A model generated the notes under the pieces. It worked only from the letters and a program-made list of their open reading frames with translations. It was not told the DNA's origin and ran no database searches. Of a stretch of DNA of 64,000 bases, positions 16,847 through 25,778 are shown in pieces; within the stretch, counting starts at the first letter, position 1, and each line of letters starts with the position of its first letter. The stretch covers positions 992,001-1,056,000 of the forward strand of contig NZ_JAAXGE010000002.1 of assembly GCF_014750685.1 (NCBI RefSeq), written 5' to 3'. This stretch comes from Bacteroides sp. GM023. Its GTDB lineage: Bacteria; Bacteroidota; Bacteroidia; Bacteroidales; Bacteroidaceae. The position numbers and the translations under genes are program-made.

Positions 16847-17585
16847 TGATTTACGGGGAAAAACAGCTCTGATTACAGGTTGCAATCGTGGCATCGGGAA
16901 AGAGATTCTTACGAAGTTTGCTTCGCAAGGGGTTAATATTGTAGCTTGTATTCGGACCAGAACTGAAGATTTTTCTTTGTATCTGGATTCTCTTCGTAAA
17001 CATTATAATATTCATATTGAAGTATTGCAGATTGATTTGTCTAATTCTGAAAGTATTGCTGGCGCGATGCGGGATATTTTTCGTCAAAAAATATCGGTGG
17101 ATATTTTGGTGAACAATGCTGGGGTAGCTTTTGGTGGTTTTCTGTCAATGACTTCAATGTCAAAGCTCCGAGAAGTTTTTGAAATCAATTTCTTTTCTCA
17201 AGTATTAATAACTCAATATGTGGTTAAGTGGATGCAGAAAAGGAAAAGCGGAGTAATTATCAATATGGCATCAATAGCTGGTATTGATGGTATGGCGGGG
17301 TACACTGCTTACGGCTCAAGTAAAGCTGCTTTGATATATTTCACTAAAACATTATCTAAAGAGTTAGCAACAAGTGGAGTTCGTGTGAATGCAGTAGCGC
17401 CTGGTCTGATTAATACCGAGATGGCTGAGCAGATGGAGGAAAAAGCTGCAGAAAAAATGCTAGAACAGAACGGGATGAGACGTTTAGGAAATCCGGCTGA
17501 AGTAGCTGACCTCGTTCTCTATTTGTCATCTGATTCGTCTAGCTTTATTAATGGTCAAGTCATTCGGGTAGATGGAGGCGTATAA
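16830..17585 (+). CDS. FabG-like short-chain dehydrogenase/reductase
   Basis: A 251-residue classical SDR. ALITGCNRGIGKEI is the TGxxxGIG cofactor loop, NNAG lies near residue 90, and NMASIAGIDGMAGYTAYGSSKAAL contains the Ser and the Tyr-x3-Lys catalytic group. VIRVDGGV ends the protein, as in FabG. FabG reduces 3-oxoacyl-ACP to 3-hydroxyacyl-ACP; next to a dedicated ACP that is the simplest role. It could instead reduce a ketone made by the transketolase pair. It is one nucleotide from the next gene. Confidence 0.85.
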   Translation: MESNYSDLRGKTALITGCNRGIGKEILTKFASQGVNIVACIRTRTEDFSLYLDSLRKHYNIHIEVLQIDLSNSESIAGAMRDIFRQKISVDILVNNAGVAFGGFLSMTSMSKLREVFEINFFSQVLITQYVVKWMQKRKSGVIINMASIAGIDGMAGYTAYGSSKAALIYFTKTLSKELATSGVRVNAVAPGLINTEMAEQMEEKAAEKMLEQNGMRRLGNPAEVADLVLYLSSDSSSFINGQVIRVDGGV

Positions 17586-17586
17586 T

Positions 17587-18405
17587 ATGAACATAGAGCA
17601 AATAAAAAAAATCTCTTATGAGATGCGAAAACAAGCCTTGGATATTGCTTTTAAGGCTGGTAAGAATGGAGCTCATCTAGGTGGAGGATTGTCAGCAATA
17701 GAAATATTTTCGGTGTTATACTCTGAGATTATGAAGATTGAACCGAATAATAGAGAGAGTGAATCTCGTGATCGGCTGATTGTTAGTAAGGGGCATTGTG
17801 TTTTGGCTTATTATACAGCATTAAATAGATTCGGTTTTTTATCCAACAAAGAAATAGAACAATTTGAACAGAATGGCGCATTTTTGCATGGACATGCTAC
17901 TCGTTCATTATCTCGGGGAATAGAATTCTCTGGTGGTAGTTTGGGGATGGGATTACCTTTTGCTGTAGGAGTGGCAATGGCAATGAAACGCAAACAAAGG
18001 TCTGCTAAGGTATATTGTGTGATAGGTGATGGTGAATGTGACGAAGGTTCTATTTGGGAAGCTGCGATGTGTGCTTCACATTATCATTTGGATAATTTAG
18101 TCGTTATTGTAGATAAAAACGGTTTGCAGTATGATGGTTCTACGCAGACTGTAATGGATACTTCATCATTGAGAAACAAGTTCTCTGCTTTTGGATTTGA
18201 AACACAAGAAGTTGATGGACATTCGGAGCAAGAACTTCTCACTGCATTCAATGGATTTCAGGAAGAAAACAAACCGAAAGTTATAGTGGCTTTTACTGTG
18301 AAAGGAAAAGGAGTTTCTTTTATGGAGAATGTGAAAGAGTGGCATCATGCTATATTATCAGAAAAACAGTATCAACAAGCTTTATTAGAAATTTCTCAAT
18401 CATGA
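17587..18405 (+). CDS. Transketolase, N-terminal (TPP-binding) subunit
   Basis: A 272-residue half-transketolase. The start at 17587 is preferred over an in-frame ATG at 17572 because GGAGG lies 8 nt upstream and MNIEQIKKISYEMRKQ matches the family start. HLGGGLSAIEI, SKGHCVLAYY and the TPP/Mg motif GDGECDEGSIWEA with VDKN are all present. The protein ends where full-length transketolase enters its second domain, and the next gene encodes that domain. Split transketolases transfer a two-carbon ketol unit to an aldehyde. They occur in pathways for unusual sugars and in general metabolism. The tight operon position favours a pathway role. Confidence 0.85.
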   Translation: MNIEQIKKISYEMRKQALDIAFKAGKNGAHLGGGLSAIEIFSVLYSEIMKIEPNNRESESRDRLIVSKGHCVLAYYTALNRFGFLSNKEIEQFEQNGAFLHGHATRSLSRGIEFSGGSLGMGLPFAVGVAMAMKRKQRSAKVYCVIGDGECDEGSIWEAAMCASHYHLDNLVVIVDKNGLQYDGSTQTVMDTSSLRNKFSAFGFETQEVDGHSEQELLTAFNGFQEENKPKVIVAFTVKGKGVSFMENVKEWHHAILSEKQYQQALLEISQS

Positions 18406-19382
18406 CACAAGTGGCAGAATTTAATTCATTAAAGGCAAGAACCTATTCCAGGTTAGGTCAACGAGGAGCAATATTCGGCTTAGGGATATTTGATGCTATA
18501 GGACAAAATTCTAATCTTGTCGTACTCACTGCTGATTTAGCCACTCTTTCAGGATTAGAACGATTCAGAAACCAATATCCGGATAATTTTTATAATATAG
18601 GAATTGCGGAACAGAATATGCTGGGAGTTGCTGCCGGGTTATCAGCGGAAGGATTTTTGCCAGTTGCTACCACTTATGCAACTTTCCTTTCTTTGAGGAG
18701 TTGTGAGCAAGTGCGTCACTATATGGGATATATGCAGCAAAATATTATTTTGATAGGAAGTGGCGCTGGGCTTTCAATGGGATTTTCCGGAAATACGCAT
18801 TATTCAATAGAGGATTTGGCAGTAATGAGAGCTATTCCTAATATAGTCATACTTTCTCCTTCGGATGCCGGGCAGGCCGTAAAGGCATTTCATGCTGCAG
18901 TAGAATTGAAGAGACCTGTATATATACGGCTTTCAGGTGGTTTGAATTGTCCAACAATTTACAAAGAAGAGTTCACATTTACAGTGGGAAAAGGAGTTTG
19001 TTTAAAGGAAGGAGAGGATATTCAGATTATAGCAACAGGAATGATGGTGTATAAGGCATTAACTGTTGCTGAAATCTTAGCAGAGAAGGGTATCTCTGCC
19101 GAGGTAGTAGATATGCATACTATCAAGCCATTGGATGCTTCTATAATTTCCCGGAATAAAAAAATGATTGTAACACTTGAGGAGCATAATGTGTTGGGTG
19201 GGTTAGGTTCTGCAGTTGCTGAATGTTTAACTTTGGAGAAAAATGCCCCTTGCCTTTTTCGTATTGGAATAGAAGATACTTTCTTAAGTCCGGGAGATCC
19301 TGATTTTCTATTAGAACAAGCAGGGCTTTCGGTTGAAAAGATAGTTGCAAAAGTGGAAAACAAATTAGAGTCTTTGGTTTGA
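18402..19382 (+). CDS. Transketolase, C-terminal (pyrimidine-binding) subunit
   Basis: A 326-residue partner of the previous subunit. The start at 18402 overlaps its stop as ATGA. LTADLATLSGLERFRNQYP and NIGIAEQNMLGVAAGLS carry the conserved Glu that activates thiamine diphosphate. The transketolase C-terminal domain follows (IIATGMMVYKALTVAEILAE, VVDMHTIKPLD). DXS-like and pyruvate-dehydrogenase-beta-like proteins are related, but the split arrangement and spacing fit transketolase. With LuxC, which makes an aldehyde, the pair has a plausible acceptor in the same operon. Confidence 0.85.
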   Translation: MTQVAEFNSLKARTYSRLGQRGAIFGLGIFDAIGQNSNLVVLTADLATLSGLERFRNQYPDNFYNIGIAEQNMLGVAAGLSAEGFLPVATTYATFLSLRSCEQVRHYMGYMQQNIILIGSGAGLSMGFSGNTHYSIEDLAVMRAIPNIVILSPSDAGQAVKAFHAAVELKRPVYIRLSGGLNCPTIYKEEFTFTVGKGVCLKEGEDIQIIATGMMVYKALTVAEILAEKGISAEVVDMHTIKPLDASIISRNKKMIVTLEEHNVLGGLGSAVAECLTLEKNAPCLFRIGIEDTFLSPGDPDFLLEQAGLSVEKIVAKVENKLESLV

Positions 19383-20791
19383 TGATTTCAATAAAAGATA
19401 TACTCCAGAATTATAAGTTGTCAGTTCTTGCCGTTGACGAGGATGGGAACTCATATAGCTATTCTCAAGCTCTGTCTTTTGCAATAAATATAAGGCAGGT
19501 GTATCATCGTGAACGACCCTTAGTCTTTTGCTTAGCAGAAAATAGTATCGGTTCATTGCTGGGATATCTTTCTTTTATGCAGAATCGATGGGTAGCCTTG
19601 ATGTTGGATGCTAAATTGGATTCTGAATTATTGCAGGGGATGGTCGGAAAGTACCAGCCGAATCTTATCTGGGTGCCTGATTCCAGAGTGCAGGAATTTA
19701 CAAATGTAAAGCTGATATATCAGGATTATGGATACTCATTAATTGAATTGAATTCCGATCAAATCCATTTACATACAGATTTAGGATTGCTTCTGACTAC
19801 ATCTGGAAGTACCGGAAGCCCTAAATTAGTGCGCCTATCCTATCAAAATCTTTCAGCAAACGCTTCTTCCATAGCTGAATATTTAGATATTACAGCAGGA
19901 GAACGACCGATAACGTCGTTACCTATGTATTATTCTTTTGGGTTATCTGTTATCAATAGCCATGTAATAAAAGGAGCAACTTTGCTTTTGTCTAAACGTG
20001 GATTGATGGAGAAGGAGTTTTGGAATATGCTTAAAGAGCAAAAGGCCACTTCTATGTCAGGAGTTCCTTATACTTTCGAAATGCTGTACCGTTTGAGATT
20101 TCAACGGATGAATCTTCCGGATTTGCGGACGATAACACAGGCTGGAGGTAAATTGAATGACAATTTGATTGAGTTTTTTGCATTACATGCGCAAAAGACG
20201 GGGCAGCGCTTCTTTGTGATGTATGGGCAGACGGAAGCAACAGCACGAATGAGCTATTTGCCATATCAACAAACATTAAATAAAATTGGAAGTATCGGAA
20301 TACCCATTCCGGGAGGACGTTTTACGTTGATGGATGATTTGGGGAATGAGATCAGCGAAGCTGGGAAAAGTGGAGGATTGGTATATTTTGGAGAAAATGT
20401 ATCTTTGGGATATGCTGAGTCGCGTGACGATCTATTACTAGGGGATGAAAATCAAGGATGTTTAGCGACGGGTGATATTGCTCAAGTAGATAGTGATGGC
20501 TATTATTATATTGTGGGGCGTAAAAAGAGGTTTATCAAGATATTCGGAAACCGGGTTAATTTAGATGCCTCTGAACAGCTCCTGAAAGCACTTTATTCGG
20601 ATATTGTATGTACTGGTAGGGACGATAAGATGTATATTTATACTCTCCAATTAGGAAAGGAAGATGAAATTCGGTCGTTTATAGCTCATAAGTTAGGTAT
20701 TCATATTTCAGCTTTTATAGTAAGACGGATAGATGAAATACCTAAAAATAATTCAGGGAAAGTATTATATGCTCACCTAAGTATAGAATAA
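19382..20791 (+). CDS. AMP-dependent acyl ligase
   Basis: A 469-residue ANL-superfamily adenylating enzyme, starting at the ATG that overlaps the previous stop (TGATG). LLTTSGSTGSPKLVRLSYQNL is the P-loop A3 motif, MYGQTEATARMSYLP the A5 motif, GDIAQVDSDGYYYIVGRKKRFIKIFG the hinge, and PKNNSGKVLYAHL holds the catalytic Lys near the end. Such enzymes activate a carboxylic acid with ATP and pass it to CoA or a carrier protein. The operon's ACP is the likely acceptor. Directly followed, without gap, by luxE-like gene, it may feed the reductase complex. The acid is unknown. Confidence 0.8.
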   Translation: MISIKDILQNYKLSVLAVDEDGNSYSYSQALSFAINIRQVYHRERPLVFCLAENSIGSLLGYLSFMQNRWVALMLDAKLDSELLQGMVGKYQPNLIWVPDSRVQEFTNVKLIYQDYGYSLIELNSDQIHLHTDLGLLLTTSGSTGSPKLVRLSYQNLSANASSIAEYLDITAGERPITSLPMYYSFGLSVINSHVIKGATLLLSKRGLMEKEFWNMLKEQKATSMSGVPYTFEMLYRLRFQRMNLPDLRTITQAGGKLNDNLIEFFALHAQKTGQRFFVMYGQTEATARMSYLPYQQTLNKIGSIGIPIPGGRFTLMDDLGNEISEAGKSGGLVYFGENVSLGYAESRDDLLLGDENQGCLATGDIAQVDSDGYYYIVGRKKRFIKIFGNRVNLDASEQLLKALYSDIVCTGRDDKMYIYTLQLGKEDEIRSFIAHKLGIHISAFIVRRIDEIPKNNSGKVLYAHLSIE

Positions 20792-21874
20792 ATGATTGAT
20801 ATTAACGCAATATTAGAACAAAACCCTTATTCTTTGGACAGAGAAGAAAAGGGTGTATTGATGAATCAGGTTATTCGGGAATTAACGAAGTATCATGCGG
20901 AACATTGCGAGCCGTATCGGAAGATACTTCAGGCTTTGAATTTGGACTTAAATAATTTGCCTTATTATACGGACTTGCCTTTTTTACCTGTTCGTTTATT
21001 TAAGGAGTTTGATTTAGTGAGTGTTCCTCGAAATGAAGTTGTTAAAACGATGACTTCTTCCGGAACGACAGGACAAGCTGTTTCCAGAATCTATTTAGAT
21101 CGCGAAACATCTAGTCTGCAAACGAAAGTCTTGGCTAAAATTGTTTCGTCATTTATTGGTAACCAACGAGTTCCGATGTTAATTCTGGATAGTTCGGAAG
21201 TAATCAAGAATCGGGCTATGTTTTCAGCACGGGGAGCGGGTATATTGGGGTTTTCAATGTTTGGTTCCAAGCGCTATTATGCTCTTGATTCTGAAATGAA
21301 ACTTGATGTCGAAGGAGTACGTTCTTTCCTGGATCAGCATCAAGGTCAGCCGATATTTTTGTTTGGTTTCACTTTTATGATTTGGCAGCATTTCTACAAG
21401 CAGTTAAAGGAATTAGATGTTCATCTGGATCTAAGCAACGGATTGCTGATACATGGAGGAGGCTGGAAGAAATTGATTTCGGAGAAAGTAAGTCAGGAAG
21501 AGTTTAAACAGCGATTGTCCGAAATTTGCAGACTGTCAAAAGTGTACGACTACTATGGAATGGTTGAGCAAACGGGAACGATTTATATGGAGTGTGAATG
21601 CGGGCATCTACATGCTCCTCTTTTCTCTGATGTATTGATTCGTAGAGCGGATGACTTTAGTCTTGCAGGAAAAAATGAGAAAGGACTGATTCAGGTTGTT
21701 TCCATGTTGCCGAGAAGCTATCCTGGGCACTCTTTGCTGACTGAAGATGAAGGTGTATTGTTGGGTGAAGATGATTGCCCATGTGGTCGCAAAGGAAAAT
21801 ACTTTAAGATATTAGGACGGATTCAAAATGCGGAAATCCGAGGATGCAGTGATACGTATCAATTAAAACGATAA
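20792..21874 (+). CDS. LuxE-like acyl-protein synthetase
   Basis: A 360-residue LuxE-family protein. PYRKIL, LPFLPVRLFKEFDL and the adenylate-binding MTSSGTTGQAVSRI are in the order seen in LuxE. Near the C-terminus, YMECECGHLHAP and DDCPCGRKGKYFKILGR supply cysteine groups found in this family. In luminous bacteria LuxE activates a fatty acid and hands it to LuxC, which reduces it to an aldehyde. The gene starts immediately after the ligase stop and is 2 nt before a luxC-like gene, so the same partnership is expected. There are no luxA/luxB genes; light production is not implied. Confidence 0.85.
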   Translation: MIDINAILEQNPYSLDREEKGVLMNQVIRELTKYHAEHCEPYRKILQALNLDLNNLPYYTDLPFLPVRLFKEFDLVSVPRNEVVKTMTSSGTTGQAVSRIYLDRETSSLQTKVLAKIVSSFIGNQRVPMLILDSSEVIKNRAMFSARGAGILGFSMFGSKRYYALDSEMKLDVEGVRSFLDQHQGQPIFLFGFTFMIWQHFYKQLKELDVHLDLSNGLLIHGGGWKKLISEKVSQEEFKQRLSEICRLSKVYDYYGMVEQTGTIYMECECGHLHAPLFSDVLIRRADDFSLAGKNEKGLIQVVSMLPRSYPGHSLLTEDEGVLLGEDDCPCGRKGKYFKILGRIQNAEIRGCSDTYQLKR

Positions 21875-21876
21875 TT

Positions 21877-23061
21877 ATGGAATGGCTGTTTAATCAATAT
21901 AAATCAGATGAGGAATTTCAACAATCCTACCCCTTGTCGCCTTTCTCTGATGAGGTAATTCTTTATTTGAATGAGCTTTCGTCGGCATTACTCCGGATGC
22001 CTGAAGTAAGGCATTATCCGGATGTAGTGACATTTGCCTTTTTCTGTAGAAAGGCAAATCTGTTACATCTTCAGAAAGAGTATGCAACTAATTCTTTGCG
22101 TTTGGGGCGGGGGATTGTTTTTCATATTGCTCCCTCTAATGTTCCGGTCAATTTTGCCTATTCTCTGATTTGTGGATTATTGGCAGGTAATAATAATATA
22201 GTGCGACTTCCGGGAAAACAGTTTCGTCAAGTAGATTTAATTGTTGAAGCACTCCGAACACTTTCAGCCGATGAGCGGTCTCATACGGTTTCCCGAATGA
22301 TTCATTTAATTAAATACGAGCGTGGTGGAATAGAAACTACGACCTATTCGGCTTTAGCTGATGTTAGGGTTATTTGGGGAGGTGATGAAACTATTCGTAC
22401 CATACGTCAATCCCCACTTCCTCCGCGAAGTTATGATATCGCATTTGCCGACCGTTATTCTGTTTGTGTGCTCAATGCAATATCTATACTTGAAGAGCCT
22501 TCTTTAGATAAGATTGTCGAGGGCTTCTATAATGATACTTATCTGTTTGATCAAAATGCTTGTTCAGCACCACAACTAATGATATGGATAGGTACAGAGG
22601 ACAAGATAGAAAAAGCTAAGGAATACTTTTGGACTGCTTTGCAGCAGTATGTAGACCGGAAATATAAGTTAGAACCTATTTTAGCTGTTGATAAATTGTC
22701 TGCATTTTATAGACAGGCTATTTTGTCAGATGTGATAAAGGAGGAAAATGAGAACAATAACTTATGGCGTGTCAGATTGAGAGAATTATCTGCTGATATT
22801 CCTCAATATAGGTGTGCAGGTGGATATTTCTCAGAATATTCAACTACCGATTTTAACGACCTGGCATCTATTATTACTACTAAATATCAAACGTTGGCTT
22901 ACTTCGGGTTCTCAAAAGATGAGTTACAACAGTTTGTTTTAAATAATCATATCAAGGGAATAGATCGTATAGTGCCAATTGGCAAAACGACAGACTTCTC
23001 TTTGATTTGGGATGGCTATGATTTAATAACAATGTTATCACGTGAAATTTCAATCTTATGA
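21877..23061 (+). CDS. LuxC-like acyl reductase
   Basis: A 394-residue protein of the LuxC (acyl-CoA/acyl-protein reductase) family, related to aldehyde dehydrogenases. HIAPSNVPVNFAYSLICGLLAGN is the nucleotide-binding part and DQNACSAPQLMIW contains the catalytic Cys in its typical setting. RIVPIGKTTDFSLIWDGYDLI ends the protein as in LuxC. It should reduce a LuxE-bound acyl group to the free aldehyde with NADPH. In this operon the aldehyde could be an acceptor for the split transketolase or a substrate for the aminotransferase that overlaps its stop codon by 4 nt. Confidence 0.85.
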   Translation: MEWLFNQYKSDEEFQQSYPLSPFSDEVILYLNELSSALLRMPEVRHYPDVVTFAFFCRKANLLHLQKEYATNSLRLGRGIVFHIAPSNVPVNFAYSLICGLLAGNNNIVRLPGKQFRQVDLIVEALRTLSADERSHTVSRMIHLIKYERGGIETTTYSALADVRVIWGGDETIRTIRQSPLPPRSYDIAFADRYSVCVLNAISILEEPSLDKIVEGFYNDTYLFDQNACSAPQLMIWIGTEDKIEKAKEYFWTALQQYVDRKYKLEPILAVDKLSAFYRQAILSDVIKEENENNNLWRVRLRELSADIPQYRCAGGYFSEYSTTDFNDLASIITTKYQTLAYFGFSKDELQQFVLNNHIKGIDRIVPIGKTTDFSLIWDGYDLITMLSREISIL

Positions 23062-24170
23062 TACCTTTTAATAAACCTTATTTAACAGGAAAAGAGGCAC
23101 ATTATATGTACCAGGCAGTGTATGGTGGCAAACTTTCAGGTAATGGGATGTTTACCAAGAAATGTCAGGAGTATTTCGAGAAACAGTATGGCTTTAAGAA
23201 ATCTCTATTGACGACCTCTTGCACTGATGCTTTGGAAATGTGTGCTATACTGGCTGATATTCAGCCGGGTGATGAAGTCATAGTTCCTTCATATACATTT
23301 GTCTCAACAGCATTGGCTTTTGTTCGTCAGGGAGCGAAGATTGTATTTGCTGACAGTTGCCCTGATAATCCGAATATTGACGCTACACGCATTGAGGAAC
23401 TGATCACTTCTAATACAAAGGCAATTGTTCCTGTTCATTATGCAGGAGTGGCTTGTGATATGGACCCTATTATGGACTTGGCACGGAAATACAATCTTTT
23501 AGTGATTGAGGATGCTGCTCAGGCGATTGATTCTTGTTATAAAGGAAAGCCTTTAGGGAGTATCGGACATTTGGCAGCTTTCTCATTTCACGAAACCAAA
23601 AATATAATTTCTGGGGAAGGTGGAATGTTGGCCATCAATGATGAACGATTTATCCGCCGTGCAGAAATTATTTGGGAGAAGGGTACTAACCGTGCCGAAT
23701 TTTTCCGAGGAGAAGTAAACAAATACGGTTGGGTTGATACGGGGAGTTCTTTCTTGCCTTCGGAAGTTATTGCTGCGTTTCTGTGGGCACAGTTAGAAAA
23801 TTTGGAGAATATCCAGCAACGTAGGACAGAACTATGGAACCGATATAATGATGCATTATCAGCAGCAGCTTTGCCAAATATTACTCTGCCTAATATTCCT
23901 GATTATGCAACCAACAATGCTCATATGTATTATCTGGTTTGTCAATCATTGGAACATCGTACTGAATTAATCAAGAAGCTGAAAGAGAATGGAGTGTTGG
24001 CTGTATTTCATTATTTGTCATTGCATAGTAGTGAATATTATCATGATAAACATGACGGAAGAGTATTGGCTAATACAGACCATTTTGCAGACTGTTTAGT
24101 ACGTCTACCTATGTTTTATGAGTTGGCAGATGTAGAGGTGGCTGAGATAGTTCGCATTATCTGTGGTTAG
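23058..24170 (+). CDS. DegT/WecE-type sugar aminotransferase
   Basis: A 370-residue PLP enzyme of the DegT/DnrJ/EryC1 family. IPFNKPYLTGKEAHYMYQAV, TTSCTDALEMCAIL and IEDAAQAIDS form the cofactor site, and SFHETKNIISGEGGML holds the PLP lysine. This set is closest to RffA/WecE, which aminates dTDP-4-keto-6-deoxyglucose to dTDP-Fuc4N. ArnB of the aminoarabinose pathway is also in this family. No rmlA/rmlB-type genes are in the window, so the keto-substrate must come from elsewhere in the genome or from the neighbouring reductase and transketolase. It closes the core biosynthetic block; an ArnT-like gene follows after 75 nt. Confidence 0.85.
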   Translation: MIPFNKPYLTGKEAHYMYQAVYGGKLSGNGMFTKKCQEYFEKQYGFKKSLLTTSCTDALEMCAILADIQPGDEVIVPSYTFVSTALAFVRQGAKIVFADSCPDNPNIDATRIEELITSNTKAIVPVHYAGVACDMDPIMDLARKYNLLVIEDAAQAIDSCYKGKPLGSIGHLAAFSFHETKNIISGEGGMLAINDERFIRRAEIIWEKGTNRAEFFRGEVNKYGWVDTGSSFLPSEVIAAFLWAQLENLENIQQRRTELWNRYNDALSAAALPNITLPNIPDYATNNAHMYYLVCQSLEHRTELIKKLKENGVLAVFHYLSLHSSEYYHDKHDGRVLANTDHFADCLVRLPMFYELADVEVAEIVRIICG

Positions 24171-24245
24171 TTTAGGATTTGAGGCTAATGCTTTCTTTTA
24201 TTGCTTTAGTGAGAAACTTTCTCCTTTTTATGTAAAAATATATAT

Positions 24246-25637
24246 ATGAAAAATATTGAGTTAATATTAAGCAAATATGGTTACATACTATTTGTCTTCA
24301 TTTTAGTTTGTAGTTATATTTATAGCTTGACAATAGTTCCGGTTAATGCAGATTATGGGTATTATGTAGGAGCGGCAAAGAGTATAGCACAGGGCTTGAT
24401 CCCATATCGTGACATAAGTTTGGGATATCCTCCTTTTGTTTTTTATATTTTAAGTATCCCTTATACGCTTTGTGGAACAGGTATTTCTCCATTAGTACCA
24501 ATGTATATTGCGTTTCTTTTTAATTTGGCAAATGGATATCTAATATGGTTGATCTTAAAGAATTTTGGAATCAGTAAGTTTATAAGACAATATACCATTG
24601 TTTTATATATAATATATCTTTATTCAGTAGAGTCTGTTTTTTTAGGGTTGGAACCTTTTGCTACTTTTTGGGGATTATTGGGCACTTACATTTTACTCAA
24701 AAACAAAAGGTGTTTAGGGATAGCTGGACTTTGTTTAACGTTGGCTTTCTTGTGCAAACAATACGCATTGTTGTATGCGCCAGTTTATGCTATGTTGATT
24801 TTATTGCTGAGGGTAGATAAGACGATAAAAGAAAGAATACTGACTGTTTTGCAGGTTGCTTTATGGTCACTGATTTCTGTATTAATCGTTCACTTATTTT
24901 TTGTCTTTTTGACAGGTCAAGGAGATTACTTTACTCTTTTGCTGGGAACAGGATATGGGAGAAGAAGCTTCTCTGGAATTGTAGAAGTACTTCGAAAGCG
25001 TTTTTTTCATATGTTTTTTATTGTTCTATTGATTCCGATTGTTTGGAATAGTTCGAGTAGATTGGAAATAAAGAGAATGATATTTCTATCTGTCTCTATT
25101 TTTCTTTTATTGTTGCAGAATTATTATGATACATCGCCCCACTACTTGATTTTTATAGTTCCTTATGTTGTGGTGTTGGTAGCAATTATCCTCAATAATA
25201 TTTTGTTTGTTTGGGTTCGAATAGCATCTTGTTTGGTTGTTCTATCATTTGCAGTCTTTTTCTTGGTAAAGGCAACAGAAAACTATCAGATTACACGAAG
25301 AGATGAAAATAACCATTGTACAATAACTAGGGATCAGCAGCTTGAGGTTGTTCGTTTTTTACAAAAAGTAGTTCCACCTAAATCAAAAACGGTTGTGGCA
25401 CGTCAATGGAACTATCTTGTAACTCCTCATCTTTATGGATTGGTTGATATTGCTCCAACCAACTATCGGAACACGCGTTTTGGGTTTGAAGAGGATTTGC
25501 AATTGTTAGATCAGGTAAAGGATGCTGAGGTCTTAATTATAGAAACTTCTCATCCTTTGTATGGTGAGTTTATCAAGCAGTTCAAGTCTCCATATCAATC
25601 TTATACGTATAAAGATGTACATGTACTTTTGCAGTGA
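24246..25637 (+). CDS. GT39/ArnT-like membrane glycosyltransferase
   Basis: A 463-residue integral membrane protein with about ten hydrophobic helices. NADYGYYVGAAKSIAQGLIPYRDIS, in the first periplasmic loop, carries the acidic residue typical of PMT/ArnT enzymes, and YPPFVFYILSIPY matches the following region. These enzymes take a sugar from a polyprenyl-phosphate carrier on the outer face of the inner membrane. Together with the SMR and ArnC-like genes at the operon start, it completes a load-flip-transfer set. The C-terminal soluble part (from about residue 360) is probably periplasmic. The terminator at 25659 ends the operon. Confidence 0.75.
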   Translation: MKNIELILSKYGYILFVFILVCSYIYSLTIVPVNADYGYYVGAAKSIAQGLIPYRDISLGYPPFVFYILSIPYTLCGTGISPLVPMYIAFLFNLANGYLIWLILKNFGISKFIRQYTIVLYIIYLYSVESVFLGLEPFATFWGLLGTYILLKNKRCLGIAGLCLTLAFLCKQYALLYAPVYAMLILLLRVDKTIKERILTVLQVALWSLISVLIVHLFFVFLTGQGDYFTLLLGTGYGRRSFSGIVEVLRKRFFHMFFIVLLIPIVWNSSSRLEIKRMIFLSVSIFLLLLQNYYDTSPHYLIFIVPYVVVLVAIILNNILFVWVRIASCLVVLSFAVFFLVKATENYQITRRDENNHCTITRDQQLEVVRFLQKVVPPKSKTVVARQWNYLVTPHLYGLVDIAPTNYRNTRFGFEEDLQLLDQVKDAEVLIIETSHPLYGEFIKQFKSPYQSYTYKDVHVLLQ

Positions 25638-25658
25638 ATCAATATGAACTATATAGTT

Positions 25659-25702
25659 AAGGCAGATGCTTGATAATCTTAACAATTGCATCTGCCTTTT
25701 TA
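25659..25702 (+). terminator. Rho-independent-type terminator
   Basis: AAGGCAGATGC (25659-25669) and GCATCTGCCTT (25688-25698) pair perfectly over 11 bp and are followed by a T run. It lies 21 nt after the ArnT-like stop and before the convergent MACPF gene. Confidence 0.8.
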
Positions 25703-25778
25703 AGTATTTCTTATTTATGATATGTTTTTGTGAACTGAGATCTTGGATTTGTAATTCTGACACGTGCCATCTTGATAC

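Noticed and set aside
17587..19382. Transketolase pair as housekeeping pentose-phosphate enzyme
   Set aside because: Not excluded, but both halves overlap or abut pathway genes on both sides, which favours a dedicated role.
19382..23061. Bioluminescence operon, suggested by LuxC and LuxE families
   Set aside because: No luciferase (LuxA/LuxB) or thioesterase LuxD gene; the neighbours are glycan genes.
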